Below, one piece after another: positions 14,488 to 20,675 of a stretch of DNA of 20,675 nucleotides; position 1 is the first letter of the stretch; each line of letters begins with the position of its first letter. Source of the DNA: Gemmatimonadales bacterium (GTDB lineage Bacteria > Gemmatimonadota > Gemmatimonadetes > Gemmatimonadales > GWC2-71-9); NCBI GenBank assembly GCA_013816685.1, contig JACDDX010000004.1, forward strand, positions 1 through 20,675, given 5' to 3'. Made by a program: the position numbers and the translations under genes. The notes beneath the pieces were generated by a model that worked only from the letters and a program-made list of their open reading frames with translations, made no database searches and was not told the DNA's origin.

Positions 14488-16122
14488 TTAGTACATCCCG
14501 CCCATGCCACCGCCGCCGCCCGGCATCGCCGGAGCCGGCTTGTCTTCCTTCTTCTCCACCACCACGCACTCGGTGGTCAGAAGCAGGCCGGCGATCGACG
14601 CCGCGTTCTGCAGCGCGGTGCGGGTCACCTTGGTTGGATCGATGACGCCGGACCGAACCAGATCCTCGTAGTTATCGGTCGCGGCATTGTAGCCGAAGTT
14701 CCGCTCCTTCGACTCGCGGACCCGAGCCACCACGATCGAGCCTTCGGCGCCGGCGTTCTGCACGATGGCGCGGATCGGCTCCTCAAGCGCACGGCGCACG
14801 ATCTCGACGCCGATCTTCTCGTCCGCCGTGCCCTTGACGCGGTCGAGCGACGACTGGGCCCGGAGCAACGCGACGCCGCCGCCGGGAACGATCCCCTCTT
14901 CGACCGCCGCACGGGTCGCGTGCAGCGCGTCCTCGACGCGAGCCTTCTTTTCCTTCATCTCGGTCTCGGTCGCGGCGCCAACGTTGATCACCGCCACGCC
15001 ACCGGAGAGCTTGGCAAGCCGCTCCTGCAGCTTCTCGCGGTCGTAGTCCGAAGTGCTCTTGTCGATAGCCGACTTGATCTCGTTGATCCGGCCCTGGATC
15101 GCGTCGTCCTTGCCCTTGCCGTCGACGACGGTGGTGTTGTCCTTGTCGACCACGATCCGCTTGGCGCGGCCGAGATCGTTCAGCGTGGTGTTCTCGAGCT
15201 TGAAGCCCACTTCCTCGGAGATCACGTTGCCGCCGGTGAGCACCGCGATGTCGCGGAGCATTTCCTTGCGGCGATCGCCGAAGCCCGGCGCCTTGACGGC
15301 GACGACGCGCAGCGTGCCACGCAGCTTGTTGACCACCAGGGTCGCGAGCGCCTCGCCCTCGACGTCCTCGGCGATGATCAGAAGGGGCTTGCCGGCCTGC
15401 GCCACCTTCTCGAGCACCGGGAGGAGCTCCTTCATGGCCGAGATCTTCTTGTCGTGGACGAGGATGTAACCATCATCGACCACGGCTTCCATCTTCTCGG
15501 GATCGGTCACGAAGTAGGGCGAGAGGTAGCCGCGGTCGAACTGCATGCCGTCCACGGTCTCCAGCGTCGTCTCGAGACCCTTGGCCTCTTCGACGGTGAT
15601 GACGCCGTCCTTGCCCACCTTCTCCATCGCGTCGGCGATCAGGTTCCCGATCTCCTTGTCGTTGTTCGCGGAGATGGTGCCGACCTGCGCGATTTCCTTC
15701 TTGCCGGCCGAGGGAGTGCTCAGGCGCTTGAGCTCCTCGACGACCGCTTCCACCGCCCGGTCGATGCCACGCTTCAGCTCCATCGGATTGGCGCCGGCGG
15801 TGACGTTCTTGAGGCCTTCGCGGAAGATGGCCTGGGCCAGCACGGTGGCGGTGGTGGTGCCATCGCCGGCCAGGTCGGACGTCTTGGTGGCGACTTCCTT
15901 CACCATCTGCGCGCCCATGTTCTCGATCGGATCGGAAAGCTCGACTTCCTTGGCCACGGTCACGCCGTCCTTAGTGACCGTCGGGCTGCCGAATTTCTTG
16001 TCGATGACGACATTCCGGCCCTTAGGGCCGAGCGTCACCTTGACCGCCTCGGCGAGCGCGTCCACGCCCCGCTTGAGCTTGGCCCGCGCATCGGTATTGA
16101 AAAGGAGTTCCTTAGCTGCCAT
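14488..16122 (-). CDS. groEL: Chaperonin GroEL (HSP60)
   Basis: The 60-kDa ATP-dependent folding chamber that works with GroES in the cytoplasm. It has 544 residues, the usual size. Signatures include LFNTDARAKLKRGVDALAEAV, VKVTLGPKGRNVVIDKKFG, the ATP-binding DLAGDGTTTATVLAQAI (with the catalytic aspartate), AVKAPGFGDRRKEML and EEGIVPGGGVALLRA. The C-terminus has a glycine-methionine tail (GGGGGMGGMY), slightly unusual in ending with Tyr. AGGAG at 16132-16136 lies 9 nt upstream of the ATG. It follows groES after 29 nt and is co-transcribed from the CIRCE-controlled promoter. The strong terminator lies just downstream. Confidence 0.99.
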   Translation of the reverse strand: MAAKELLFNTDARAKLKRGVDALAEAVKVTLGPKGRNVVIDKKFGSPTVTKDGVTVAKEVELSDPIENMGAQMVKEVATKTSDLAGDGTTTATVLAQAIFREGLKNVTAGANPMELKRGIDRAVEAVVEELKRLSTPSAGKKEIAQVGTISANNDKEIGNLIADAMEKVGKDGVITVEEAKGLETTLETVDGMQFDRGYLSPYFVTDPEKMEAVVDDGYILVHDKKISAMKELLPVLEKVAQAGKPLLIIAEDVEGEALATLVVNKLRGTLRVVAVKAPGFGDRRKEMLRDIAVLTGGNVISEEVGFKLENTTLNDLGRAKRIVVDKDNTTVVDGKGKDDAIQGRINEIKSAIDKSTSDYDREKLQERLAKLSGGVAVINVGAATETEMKEKKARVEDALHATRAAVEEGIVPGGGVALLRAQSSLDRVKGTADEKIGVEIVRRALEEPIRAIVQNAGAEGSIVVARVRESKERNFGYNAATDNYEDLVRSGVIDPTKVTRTALQNAASIAGLLLTTECVVVEKKEDKPAPAMPGGGGGMGGMY

Positions 16123-16151
16123 GTGTCTGTTCTCCTGGTAGTGTGCGGGCG

Positions 16152-16463
16152 TTAACCGAGCTTCGCGAGGACGTCGGAGGCCTTGATGATGACGTACTCG
16201 TCGCCCTGATAGGTGTACGGCGTGCCGCTGTACTTCCCGTAGATGACCTGATCGCCGACCTTGAGCTCCATCGGGATCCGGGCGCCCTTTTCGAAGCGGC
16301 CGGGACCCACGGAAACCACTTCTCCCTGCGTGGGCTTCTCCTTGGCCGTATCGGGGATGTACAGGCCGCCCCGCATCGACTCGCTCTCCTCGGCAGGGAG
16401 GATCACGATCCGATCCTCGAGGGGCTGAATGCTGAGCGTCTTGCTCTTGGTTGCTGTCGCCAT
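16152..16463 (-). CDS. groES: Co-chaperonin GroES (HSP10)
   Basis: The lid of the GroEL chamber, 103 residues long. It begins with an extra stretch (MATATKSKTL) before the standard opening SIQPLEDRIVILPAEESESM. The mobile loop follows with RGGLYIPDTAKEKPTQGEVVSVGPG, in which the usual G-G-(I/L) GroEL-contact residues are present. The end is VGDQVIYGKYSGTPY and DEYVIIKASDVLAKLG. The ATG at 16463 is chosen because the family motif starts right after it and a TGGAG lies about 10 nt upstream. The frame remains open further upstream, but that sequence is the promoter and the antisense of the next gene. It is the first gene of the groESL operon. Confidence 0.98.
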   Translation of the reverse strand: MATATKSKTLSIQPLEDRIVILPAEESESMRGGLYIPDTAKEKPTQGEVVSVGPGRFEKGARIPMELKVGDQVIYGKYSGTPYTYQGDEYVIIKASDVLAKLG

Positions 16464-16515
16464 AGTCGGGTCTCCAGGGTCGTGATGGTTACGCAGGTCG
16501 TGGAAAGACTGCAGG

Positions 16516-16542
16516 TTAGCACTCTCGACCCCTGAGTGCCAA
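16516..16542 (-). promoter_or_regulatory. CIRCE operator (HrcA-binding) for groESL
   Basis: TTAGCACTC (16516-16524), a 9-nt spacer and GAGTGCCAA (16534-16542) form the CIRCE inverted repeat, identical to the consensus TTAGCACTC-N9-GAGTGCTAA except for one base in the second arm. It lies immediately downstream of the proposed -10, so HrcA bound here would block transcription of groESL until heat or misfolding releases it. hrcA itself is not in the window. Confidence 0.95.
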
Positions 16543-16552
16543 AGCTGAGCCA

Positions 16553-16580
16553 AAGATAAGAACCCGGAGCGCCATGTCAA
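16553..16580 (-). promoter_or_regulatory. Sigma70-type promoter of groESL
   Basis: On the minus strand a perfect TTGACA (16580-16575) is followed after 16 nt by TATCTT (16558-16553). An alternative register gives TTATCT with a 15-nt spacer. The predicted start site falls just before the CIRCE element, the usual arrangement in HrcA-controlled operons. Confidence 0.75.
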
Positions 16581-16602
16581 GCCGTTCGGTTCGCACCGAG
16601 GC

Positions 16603-17451
16603 CTACAGATCCAGCCGCAGTTCCACGCCTGCGTAGCGGCTCTGGTTTCCGTAAAACTGACGCTGACTGGAGAGTCCATCGTGGGCGATGAGCGAGATCG
16701 CGATCGCACGCGACAGATCGTCGGAGCGCAGGCCCAGCCCCAGGCGGGCGGTGCTGCTGATCTTCCACGCCGTCTGGCCCGCAGCTTCGAGGAAGATCCC
16801 AGCCACCGGACGGACATGGCCGCCGTGGACCTCGCCGGCTCGAGCGTCGAAGTCCAACCCCAGTCCCGCAGCCGCTGGGTCGAGTCGCAACTCGTCGATC
16901 AGGGCGTAGCTGACGGTGCCCGAGATCCGCCACCCGCTGTGGCGATACGCCGCCCAGGCGGCCGCGGTCTCCCGGCTCCAGTCGAGACGCTGCGCACCGA
17001 ACCGGTTGGCGTACTCGTCACCCAGGTGACTGCTCTCGTGCGACATTTCGAGCGTCACGTCCCAGGAGTGGCCGAGCAGCGTCGCGGCCAGGCTCACCAG
17101 CCAGTCATTGCTGATCAGCGAAGTCTTCGAGTCACTGAGGCTGAACCGTCCGTACACCTCGGGTCCAAACCCGAGTACGATCGGGGTGGCGCCCCGGCGA
17201 AGGGTAAGGAGCGGAAAGTGCTCGCCCAGTGCGACCTCGGCCTCGTTGCCGCTGCCGAAGCGGCTCTCACCCGTGCTGATCCCCAACACGCGAGCCACCA
17301 GTCCATGGACGCGGGGCGACGCCGACGGCAGCTCGAAGCTTCGCACGTGCGGGAAGAACCGATCCTGTGCCCGCCCTGATGCGGGCAGTGAAACCCCCGC
17401 CAACATCGCACACGCGAGCGCCCGCTCGACAGGCGTTCCGATCCTTGACAT
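16603..17451 (-). CDS. DUF1207 family outer-membrane protein
   Basis: A 282-residue protein with a signal peptide (cleavage probably after ASGRAQ, about residue 29) and then alternating beta-strand sequence. Features of the DUF1207 family are GEHFPLLTLRRGATPIVLGFGPEVYGRFSL, where the family has a G-x-x-FPL-x-R-W type element. The most conserved block, SHESSHLGDEYANRFGAQRLDWSRE, corresponds to the family's QSSHLGDE motif. C-terminal strands (AGIFLEAAGQ, YAGVELRLDL) end in a hydrophobic residue, as outer-membrane proteins commonly do. The ATG at 17451 is weakly preceded by GAGG 10 nt upstream. The function of the family is unknown. The gene is divergent from the copper-site protein (138 nt apart) and its stop lies 23 nt before the groESL promoter region. 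Confidence 0.75.
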   Translation of the reverse strand: MSRIGTPVERALACAMLAGVSLPASGRAQDRFFPHVRSFELPSASPRVHGLVARVLGISTGESRFGSGNEAEVALGEHFPLLTLRRGATPIVLGFGPEVYGRFSLSDSKTSLISNDWLVSLAATLLGHSWDVTLEMSHESSHLGDEYANRFGAQRLDWSRETAAAWAAYRHSGWRISGTVSYALIDELRLDPAAAGLGLDFDARAGEVHGGHVRPVAGIFLEAAGQTAWKISSTARLGLGLRSDDLSRAIAISLIAHDGLSSQRQFYGNQSRYAGVELRLDL

Positions 17452-17555
17452 TGCCGTTTGGCCTCAAGATGTTGACGCAGAGCCGTGCCCCCGGCCGGAC
17501 CGACTCTTCGATCCGGGCGAGCACGAAGCTGCGTTGGCGATCGACGACGCGCAAC

Positions 17556-17578
17556 GCGGCGCTTCGCCGCTTTCTTCT
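17556..17578 (+). promoter_or_regulatory. Terminator-like hairpin in leader of the copper-site gene
   Basis: GCGGCG (17556-17561), loop CTT and CGCCGC (17565-17570) form a 6-bp GC-only stem followed at once by TTTCTTCT. This looks like a small intrinsic terminator. It sits directly before the Shine-Dalgarno TGGAG (17578-17582) and the ATG at 17590, so it may act as an attenuator or limit read-through into the gene. No recognised riboswitch precedes it. A possible -35 (TTGACG at 17472-17477) upstream lacks a convincing -10. Confidence 0.4.
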
Positions 17579-17589
17579 GGAGTCACACG

Positions 17590-18663
17590 ATGCTGTTCTG
17601 GAGTGCGCTCCTCGCGGGCGCCATCGCCGCCGGCCCGGGCGGGCCCGAGCCGAAAGTGACGATCAACACTGATTCGGCCCGGCACGAAGTGCTCATCACC
17701 GCCGGTCCTTTCGATCTCCCGAACATGCCGAAGATGGAGAGCCACGCGATGATGGACATGGGGAGGTCGCACGACACCCCTGTCGAACATTTCCAGTGGC
17801 CGGTCGACGGCTGGTTCCGGGGGTACCGCGTGAGCCTCGCTGACGCGCGGGGGCACGAGGTGCCGCGGCACGTGATGCATCACATGATCATGGTGAACTT
17901 CGGACGGCGGCAACTCCTCTATCCCGCGGCTGAGCGGCTGATGGGCTCCGGCACCGAGACCGACGGCGAGATCTCGGTGCCCAAGACCATCGGCGTCCCG
18001 ATGTCGAGCGGCATGCCGCTCGGCATGTACGTCGCCTGGCACAACGACACCGGCAGAGACCTGAAAGGCGTCTACCTCAAGATCGCCATGCTGTGGACGC
18101 CGACCAATCAGAATCCCAAGCCGGTGAACTCGTTGCCGATCTACATGGACGTGAACCTGACGGTCGGCGGCAGCAACACCTTCGACGTGCCGCCCGGCAG
18201 GTCGGAGAAGGCGTACGAATTCACCCTGCCGGTGGGCGGTCGTCTGCTCGGCGTCGGAGGCCACATGCATGATTACGGCGTCCGGGTCCAGCTCCAGGAC
18301 GCCGAGTCGGGCAAGGTGATCGCGACGGTAAAGGCGAAGCGGGAAAAGGACGGGAAGCTCGAAGGGATGAGTCGGAAGCTCTACGGCGTCACCGGTGACG
18401 GCCTCGAGCTCAAGGCGGATCACCGCTACCGGGTCGTGGGGGAGTATGACAATCCAACGAAGGCAACGCTGAAGAAGGGGGCCATGGCCCACATGGTCGG
18501 GCTCTTCGTCCCCGATGACATGGCTCGGTGGCCCAGCATCAATCCGAAGGATCCCGTGTACCAGCGCGACCTGGCATCACTCCAGATGCGCGGCGGCAAG
18601 ACATCGATGAAGGCGATGGAGCATCAGGCATCGGACCACCACCACGGCGGGAGCAGCCACTAG
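17590..18663 (+). CDS. Secreted PHM-like copper protein (type II Cu monooxygenase fold, putative)
   Basis: A 357-residue exported protein. The start at 17590 is supported by TGGAG 7 nt upstream and by an N-terminal hydrophobic segment (MLFWSALLAGAIAAG). It resembles the core of peptidylglycine alpha-hydroxylating and dopamine beta monooxygenases. The HHM motif (VMHHMIMVNF) gives H97 and H98. AWHNDTGRDLKGVYLKIAML matches the family's HYxN...DxSG element and gives H151. GGHMHDYG gives H225 and H227. HMVGLFV gives M302, about 75 residues after the H-x-H. These would be the CuH (three His) and CuM (His, His, Met) sites. The protein has no cysteine, unlike the disulfide-rich animal enzymes. A Met/His-rich N-terminal segment (NMPKMESHAMMDM) and a HHH-containing C-terminus could also bind copper. 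Enzymatic activity is unproven; pure copper binding is possible. Confidence 0.7.
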   Translation: MLFWSALLAGAIAAGPGGPEPKVTINTDSARHEVLITAGPFDLPNMPKMESHAMMDMGRSHDTPVEHFQWPVDGWFRGYRVSLADARGHEVPRHVMHHMIMVNFGRRQLLYPAAERLMGSGTETDGEISVPKTIGVPMSSGMPLGMYVAWHNDTGRDLKGVYLKIAMLWTPTNQNPKPVNSLPIYMDVNLTVGGSNTFDVPPGRSEKAYEFTLPVGGRLLGVGGHMHDYGVRVQLQDAESGKVIATVKAKREKDGKLEGMSRKLYGVTGDGLELKADHRYRVVGEYDNPTKATLKKGAMAHMVGLFVPDDMARWPSINPKDPVYQRDLASLQMRGGKTSMKAMEHQASDHHHGGSSH

Positions 18664-18708
18664 GTCTCACGCAGGTCTGATGTTTCACCCGCTGCGTGCA
18701 TTGCGGTG

Positions 18709-19800
18709 CTATGGGGCGACTCGCCGGACACCGACCCAGCGCCGGTACCACCAGCGCCCGTAGGGATCCTCGTCGCTCAGTTGGCTCACCTGCACGCCAC
18801 GCGACGCGCTGTGAATGAAGCGACCGTCGCCCACGTACATGCCGACGTGGGTGACGCGCCCGCCCCGATTCGAGAAGGTCAGCAGGTCCCCCGGTTCGAG
18901 CGACGTCAAGCGTTTCCGTACCGCGCGTCCTTCGCGAGCCTGATCCACGCTTCGGCGGGGCAGTTGGACGCCATGCTGACCGTACGCGTACTGAATCAGC
19001 CCCGAACAGTCGAAGCCCTGTCCATTGGTACCGGTGCCGCCATACTCGTAGCGCCGTCCCATCATCTCGGTGGCGGTGGCCAGCACCGAGTCGGTCAGCG
19101 TCACCGGCGACGCCGTCGCGCGACCGAGGGTCGGGGTTGGGTTTTGCTGAGTCCGGTCAGATCCGGCCGGGGAGCCTGAAGACGAGCTCTCGGCGAGCGG
19201 CGCCGCAGTCGAACTCGCCCGTGGCGATGAGTCAGGTGGGGTGGACTTCGCGCTGCTGTGTTGCGGCACTCCAGGCGAGATCGGCGTGCGGACCGGCGGC
19301 GCGGGCCGCTGCTGCCCTCCTCCGAAGTGGAGTCGGATTCCAAGCGATAGCTCGAGACCATCGCGGTGGCCCATCGACATCTGGCGGAAGCGGGCCTCGC
19401 CGCCAACGGCGAGAAATTCGGCTGGGAAGACTTCCCACCCCCCGCCCGCCGACCACGAGCCCCAGGTATCTCTGAGAATGTTGCTGTAGTCGGAGCCGAT
19501 GCCGGCGTCGAACCCCGCGACGACATAGGGTCCTTCGTGTCCGCCGCGGAAGGCGCTCACGTCTACGCCAAGACCGACAAAGGCCCCGTCGGCGCTGGTC
19601 GCCCGATCGAGATAGGTGCCGTGGAGGTGCCCGGCGATCGAGCGGGCGAGCGACGTGCCGAAGCCGATCCGGTAGCTGTTCCAGCCCCCGCTGTTGTAGA
19701 AGCGGCCCGCCTGCGCCTCGAAGCCCTGAGCGGGCAGATCCGCCACCGACGCGATGGCGAGCGTCGCTCCCAGAAGCACCCGCACCCCGGATTTCCGCAT
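18709..19800 (-). CDS. Beta-barrel-like domain fused to NlpC/P60 peptidase
   Basis: A 363-residue exported protein with two parts. After a signal peptide (to about residue 25, LPAQ) comes an outer-membrane-barrel-like domain (about 26-160) made of glycine- and aromatic-rich strands (YRIGFGTSLARSI, AFVGLGVDVSAF, PYVVAGFDAGIG, LELSLGIRLHFG). A Ser/Pro/Thr-rich linker (about 162-230) leads to a C-terminal NlpC/P60 domain (about 235-363). This has the catalytic Cys265 in GFDCSGLIQYAY, His318 in VTHVGMYVGDG and the third polar residue His330 in FIHSAS. NlpC/P60 enzymes cut peptide bonds in peptidoglycan stems (usually gamma-D-Glu-diaminopimelate). A near-ideal AGGAGGT lies just upstream of the ATG and overlaps the stop of the preceding lipoprotein gene. 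It is the last gene of the leftward envelope cluster. Confidence 0.88.
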   Translation of the reverse strand: MRKSGVRVLLGATLAIASVADLPAQGFEAQAGRFYNSGGWNSYRIGFGTSLARSIAGHLHGTYLDRATSADGAFVGLGVDVSAFRGGHEGPYVVAGFDAGIGSDYSNILRDTWGSWSAGGGWEVFPAEFLAVGGEARFRQMSMGHRDGLELSLGIRLHFGGGQQRPAPPVRTPISPGVPQHSSAKSTPPDSSPRASSTAAPLAESSSSGSPAGSDRTQQNPTPTLGRATASPVTLTDSVLATATEMMGRRYEYGGTGTNGQGFDCSGLIQYAYGQHGVQLPRRSVDQAREGRAVRKRLTSLEPGDLLTFSNRGGRVTHVGMYVGDGRFIHSASRGVQVSQLSDEDPYGRWWYRRWVGVRRVAP

Positions 19801-19803
19801 CGG

Positions 19804-20313
19804 TCACCTCCTCTGATTGGTACCCGCCGAACCGTTCGCACCCCGCCGTTTGCGCCGAGCCTCCACGACCGCCTCGCGGATCGGTTGGCCGGTGGTGAGG
19901 TCGACCAGATACAGGTCGCCGGGGTCGCACTCGGTCCAGAGCCGTGCGCGCAGGGTGCTGTCGTCCGCCAGCTCTGGCGGAGATGCGGTGTAGAGCAGCG
20001 GGACCGGCACGCGGGTGCTCCCGTGCCGGATCTCAAGCGCGCGATGTTCGCAGCGCCGGCCATCGGCCATGACGACGTCGCGGGCCATGGTGTACCAGAC
20101 CTGCACGCCGCCGGGCGCGGTGAGAGCGAGCGAATCGCGCCGAAGCGTGGCCTCGCGCGGAGCGGCCGTTGTGTCCCCTGAATCACCGAGGCCGCTGGTC
20201 GCCACCCTGCGGTCCGAGCCTGACTCGGGGGTGCCGCCGCATCCGGCGACGGAAATCGTCGCGAGGAGCAGCGTCGCCGGAAGCACGCCCCACTGTCCCC
20301 CGCCCGGACTCAC
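19804..20313 (-). CDS. Hypothetical lipoprotein
   Basis: A 169-residue protein with a lipoprotein signal peptide ending in a good lipobox (VAGC, Cys25 lipidated). A flexible Ser/Gly/Asp/Thr-rich tether (about 26-55) precedes a compact domain with strands such as GGVQVWYTMARDVVMADG, RCEHRALEIRHGSTRVPVPL and GDLYLVDLTTGQPIREAV. Two cysteines in the domain (RRCEH and TECDP) may form a disulfide. The C-terminus is very basic (VEARRKRRGANG). No family is recognised. The start is a GTG at 20313 that overlaps the upstream stop as GTGA, and it is followed 3 nt later by the barrel-NlpC/P60 gene. The surroundings suggest a partner in the envelope, but that is inference. Confidence 0.78.
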   Translation of the reverse strand: MSPGGGQWGVLPATLLLATISVAGCGGTPESGSDRRVATSGLGDSGDTTAAPREATLRRDSLALTAPGGVQVWYTMARDVVMADGRRCEHRALEIRHGSTRVPVPLLYTASPPELADDSTLRARLWTECDPGDLYLVDLTTGQPIREAVVEARRKRRGANGSAGTNQRR

Positions 20314-20663
20314 GACGACTCCGGTCGGGCGCCCTTCGTCACGTCGCCCTGGGACGACAGCGCCGCCGCAGTCTGTTCATCCGGTTCCGACGCGAACTCA
20401 GTGGTGTCGGGCGTGCCGTGTTCGGTGACGGCGAGGACTTCGCGCACCTCGGGATGCCGTACGAGGTACTGCAACCAGATCCAGAGCGTCGCATACCCGG
20501 CGATGGCCCCGCACACCGCGGTGATCGCCAGACCGTGGAGCGGATTCGCGACCCGAATGGCAAGGAGCGCGCCGGCCACAGCCCCGAAAAACGAAGCTGC
20601 CCACGCGAGGAGCGGCGTGAGCAGCCAGCCGAAAATGCGAAAGAGGAGGCGAAGCCAGCGCAT
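20310..20663 (-). CDS. Small membrane protein with two transmembrane helices
   Basis: A 117-residue protein of unknown family. A basic N-terminus (MRWLRLLFRIFG) leads into a hydrophobic helix at about residues 12-38 with small-residue packing (FFGAVAGALLAI), then a second helix at about 44-69 (LAITAVCGAIAGYATLWIWLQYLV). A short cytoplasmic or periplasmic acidic tail follows (HPEVREVLAV to the end, rich in Thr, Glu and Ser). The ATG at 20663 is 12 nt from the window edge, so upstream control signals are not fully visible. Its stop overlaps the GTG of the lipoprotein gene by 4 nt, placing it first among the three leftward envelope genes seen here, although the operon may begin outside the window. 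Confidence 0.72.
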   Translation of the reverse strand: MRWLRLLFRIFGWLLTPLLAWAASFFGAVAGALLAIRVANPLHGLAITAVCGAIAGYATLWIWLQYLVRHPEVREVLAVTEHGTPDTTEFASEPDEQTAAALSSQGDVTKGARPESS

Positions 20664-20675
20664 GGCCGCTCGCGA

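Noticed and set aside
14476..16155. 559-codon plus-strand open frame opposite groEL
   Set aside because: The groEL strand is unequivocal. The opposite frame's His/Asp/Leu-rich content is the usual mirror of GroEL codons in GC-rich DNA.
17464..18492. 342-codon minus-strand open frame opposite the copper-site protein
   Set aside because: It runs over the upstream region and mirrors the real gene. It has no signal peptide or family motif, whereas the plus strand has a Shine-Dalgarno sequence, a leader peptide and conserved ligands.
18664..18708. 45-nt gap between convergent genes, examined for a terminator
   Set aside because: Only imperfect short complementarities are visible and there is no T-tract.
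1..20675. CRISPR arrays, tRNA/rRNA genes, insertion sequences, prophage or defence genes
   Set aside because: No repeat-spacer pattern, cloverleaf signature, transposase motif or phage-type gene was seen on either strand. The Uma2 remnant is the only mobile-associated family hinted at, and it is decayed.

Overview
The window is high-GC, densely coded bacterial DNA from a Gram-negative-type (diderm) organism. It carries two lipoproteins with lipoboxes, a DUF1207-type outer-membrane protein, beta-barrel-like proteins and GatCAB. The combination of alternate-type GlmU, a short mannose-1-phosphate guanylyltransferase, a Roadblock protein and CIRCE-controlled groESL fits Gemmatimonadota. That assignment rests on family recall and gene context; there is no rRNA here to confirm it.

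Left part (1-9755). A 5'-truncated zinc-dependent phospholipase C-like gene and a DUF985 cupin run rightward. They meet a long leftward operon in the order lipoprotein, serS, sensor histidine kinase, pcrA/uvrD, gatC, gatA, gatB. From serS onward every junction is a stop/start overlap (8 nt, then four overlaps of 4 nt), so the seven genes look like one transcript joining tRNA charging (SerRS, GatCAB), DNA repair (PcrA) and an orphan envelope sensor kinase.

Middle (9756-13235). A 91-bp divergent promoter region separates that operon from a rightward four-gene operon: Roadblock/LC7 protein, mannose-1-phosphate guanylyltransferase, alternate GlmU and a WalJ/YycJ-like metallo-beta-lactamase-fold hydrolase. 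The theme is nucleotide-sugar supply for the envelope plus a small GTPase-regulator-type protein. Both promoters would give transcripts that are leaderless or nearly so.

Decayed zone (13236-14460). This holds a small secreted protein, a beta-barrel gene remnant (no N-terminus, one frameshift), and a Uma2/DUF820 remnant whose N- and C-terminal ends are joined across a large internal deletion. It closes with a strong hairpin terminator for groEL.

Right part (14461-20675). groES-groEL is transcribed leftward from a promoter with a perfect -35 and a near-perfect CIRCE operator. Next come a DUF1207 outer-membrane protein (leftward) and, divergent from it, a secreted cysteine-free protein in which I can place all six copper ligands of the peptidylglycine monooxygenase (PHM) family. 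The window closes with a leftward envelope cluster: a two-helix membrane protein, a lipoprotein, and an unusual fusion of a beta-barrel-like domain to an NlpC/P60 peptidase. I saw no tRNA or rRNA genes, CRISPR arrays, insertion sequences or prophage genes. The most unusual items are the compact PHM-like copper protein, the barrel-NlpC/P60 fusion and the internally deleted Uma2 gene.
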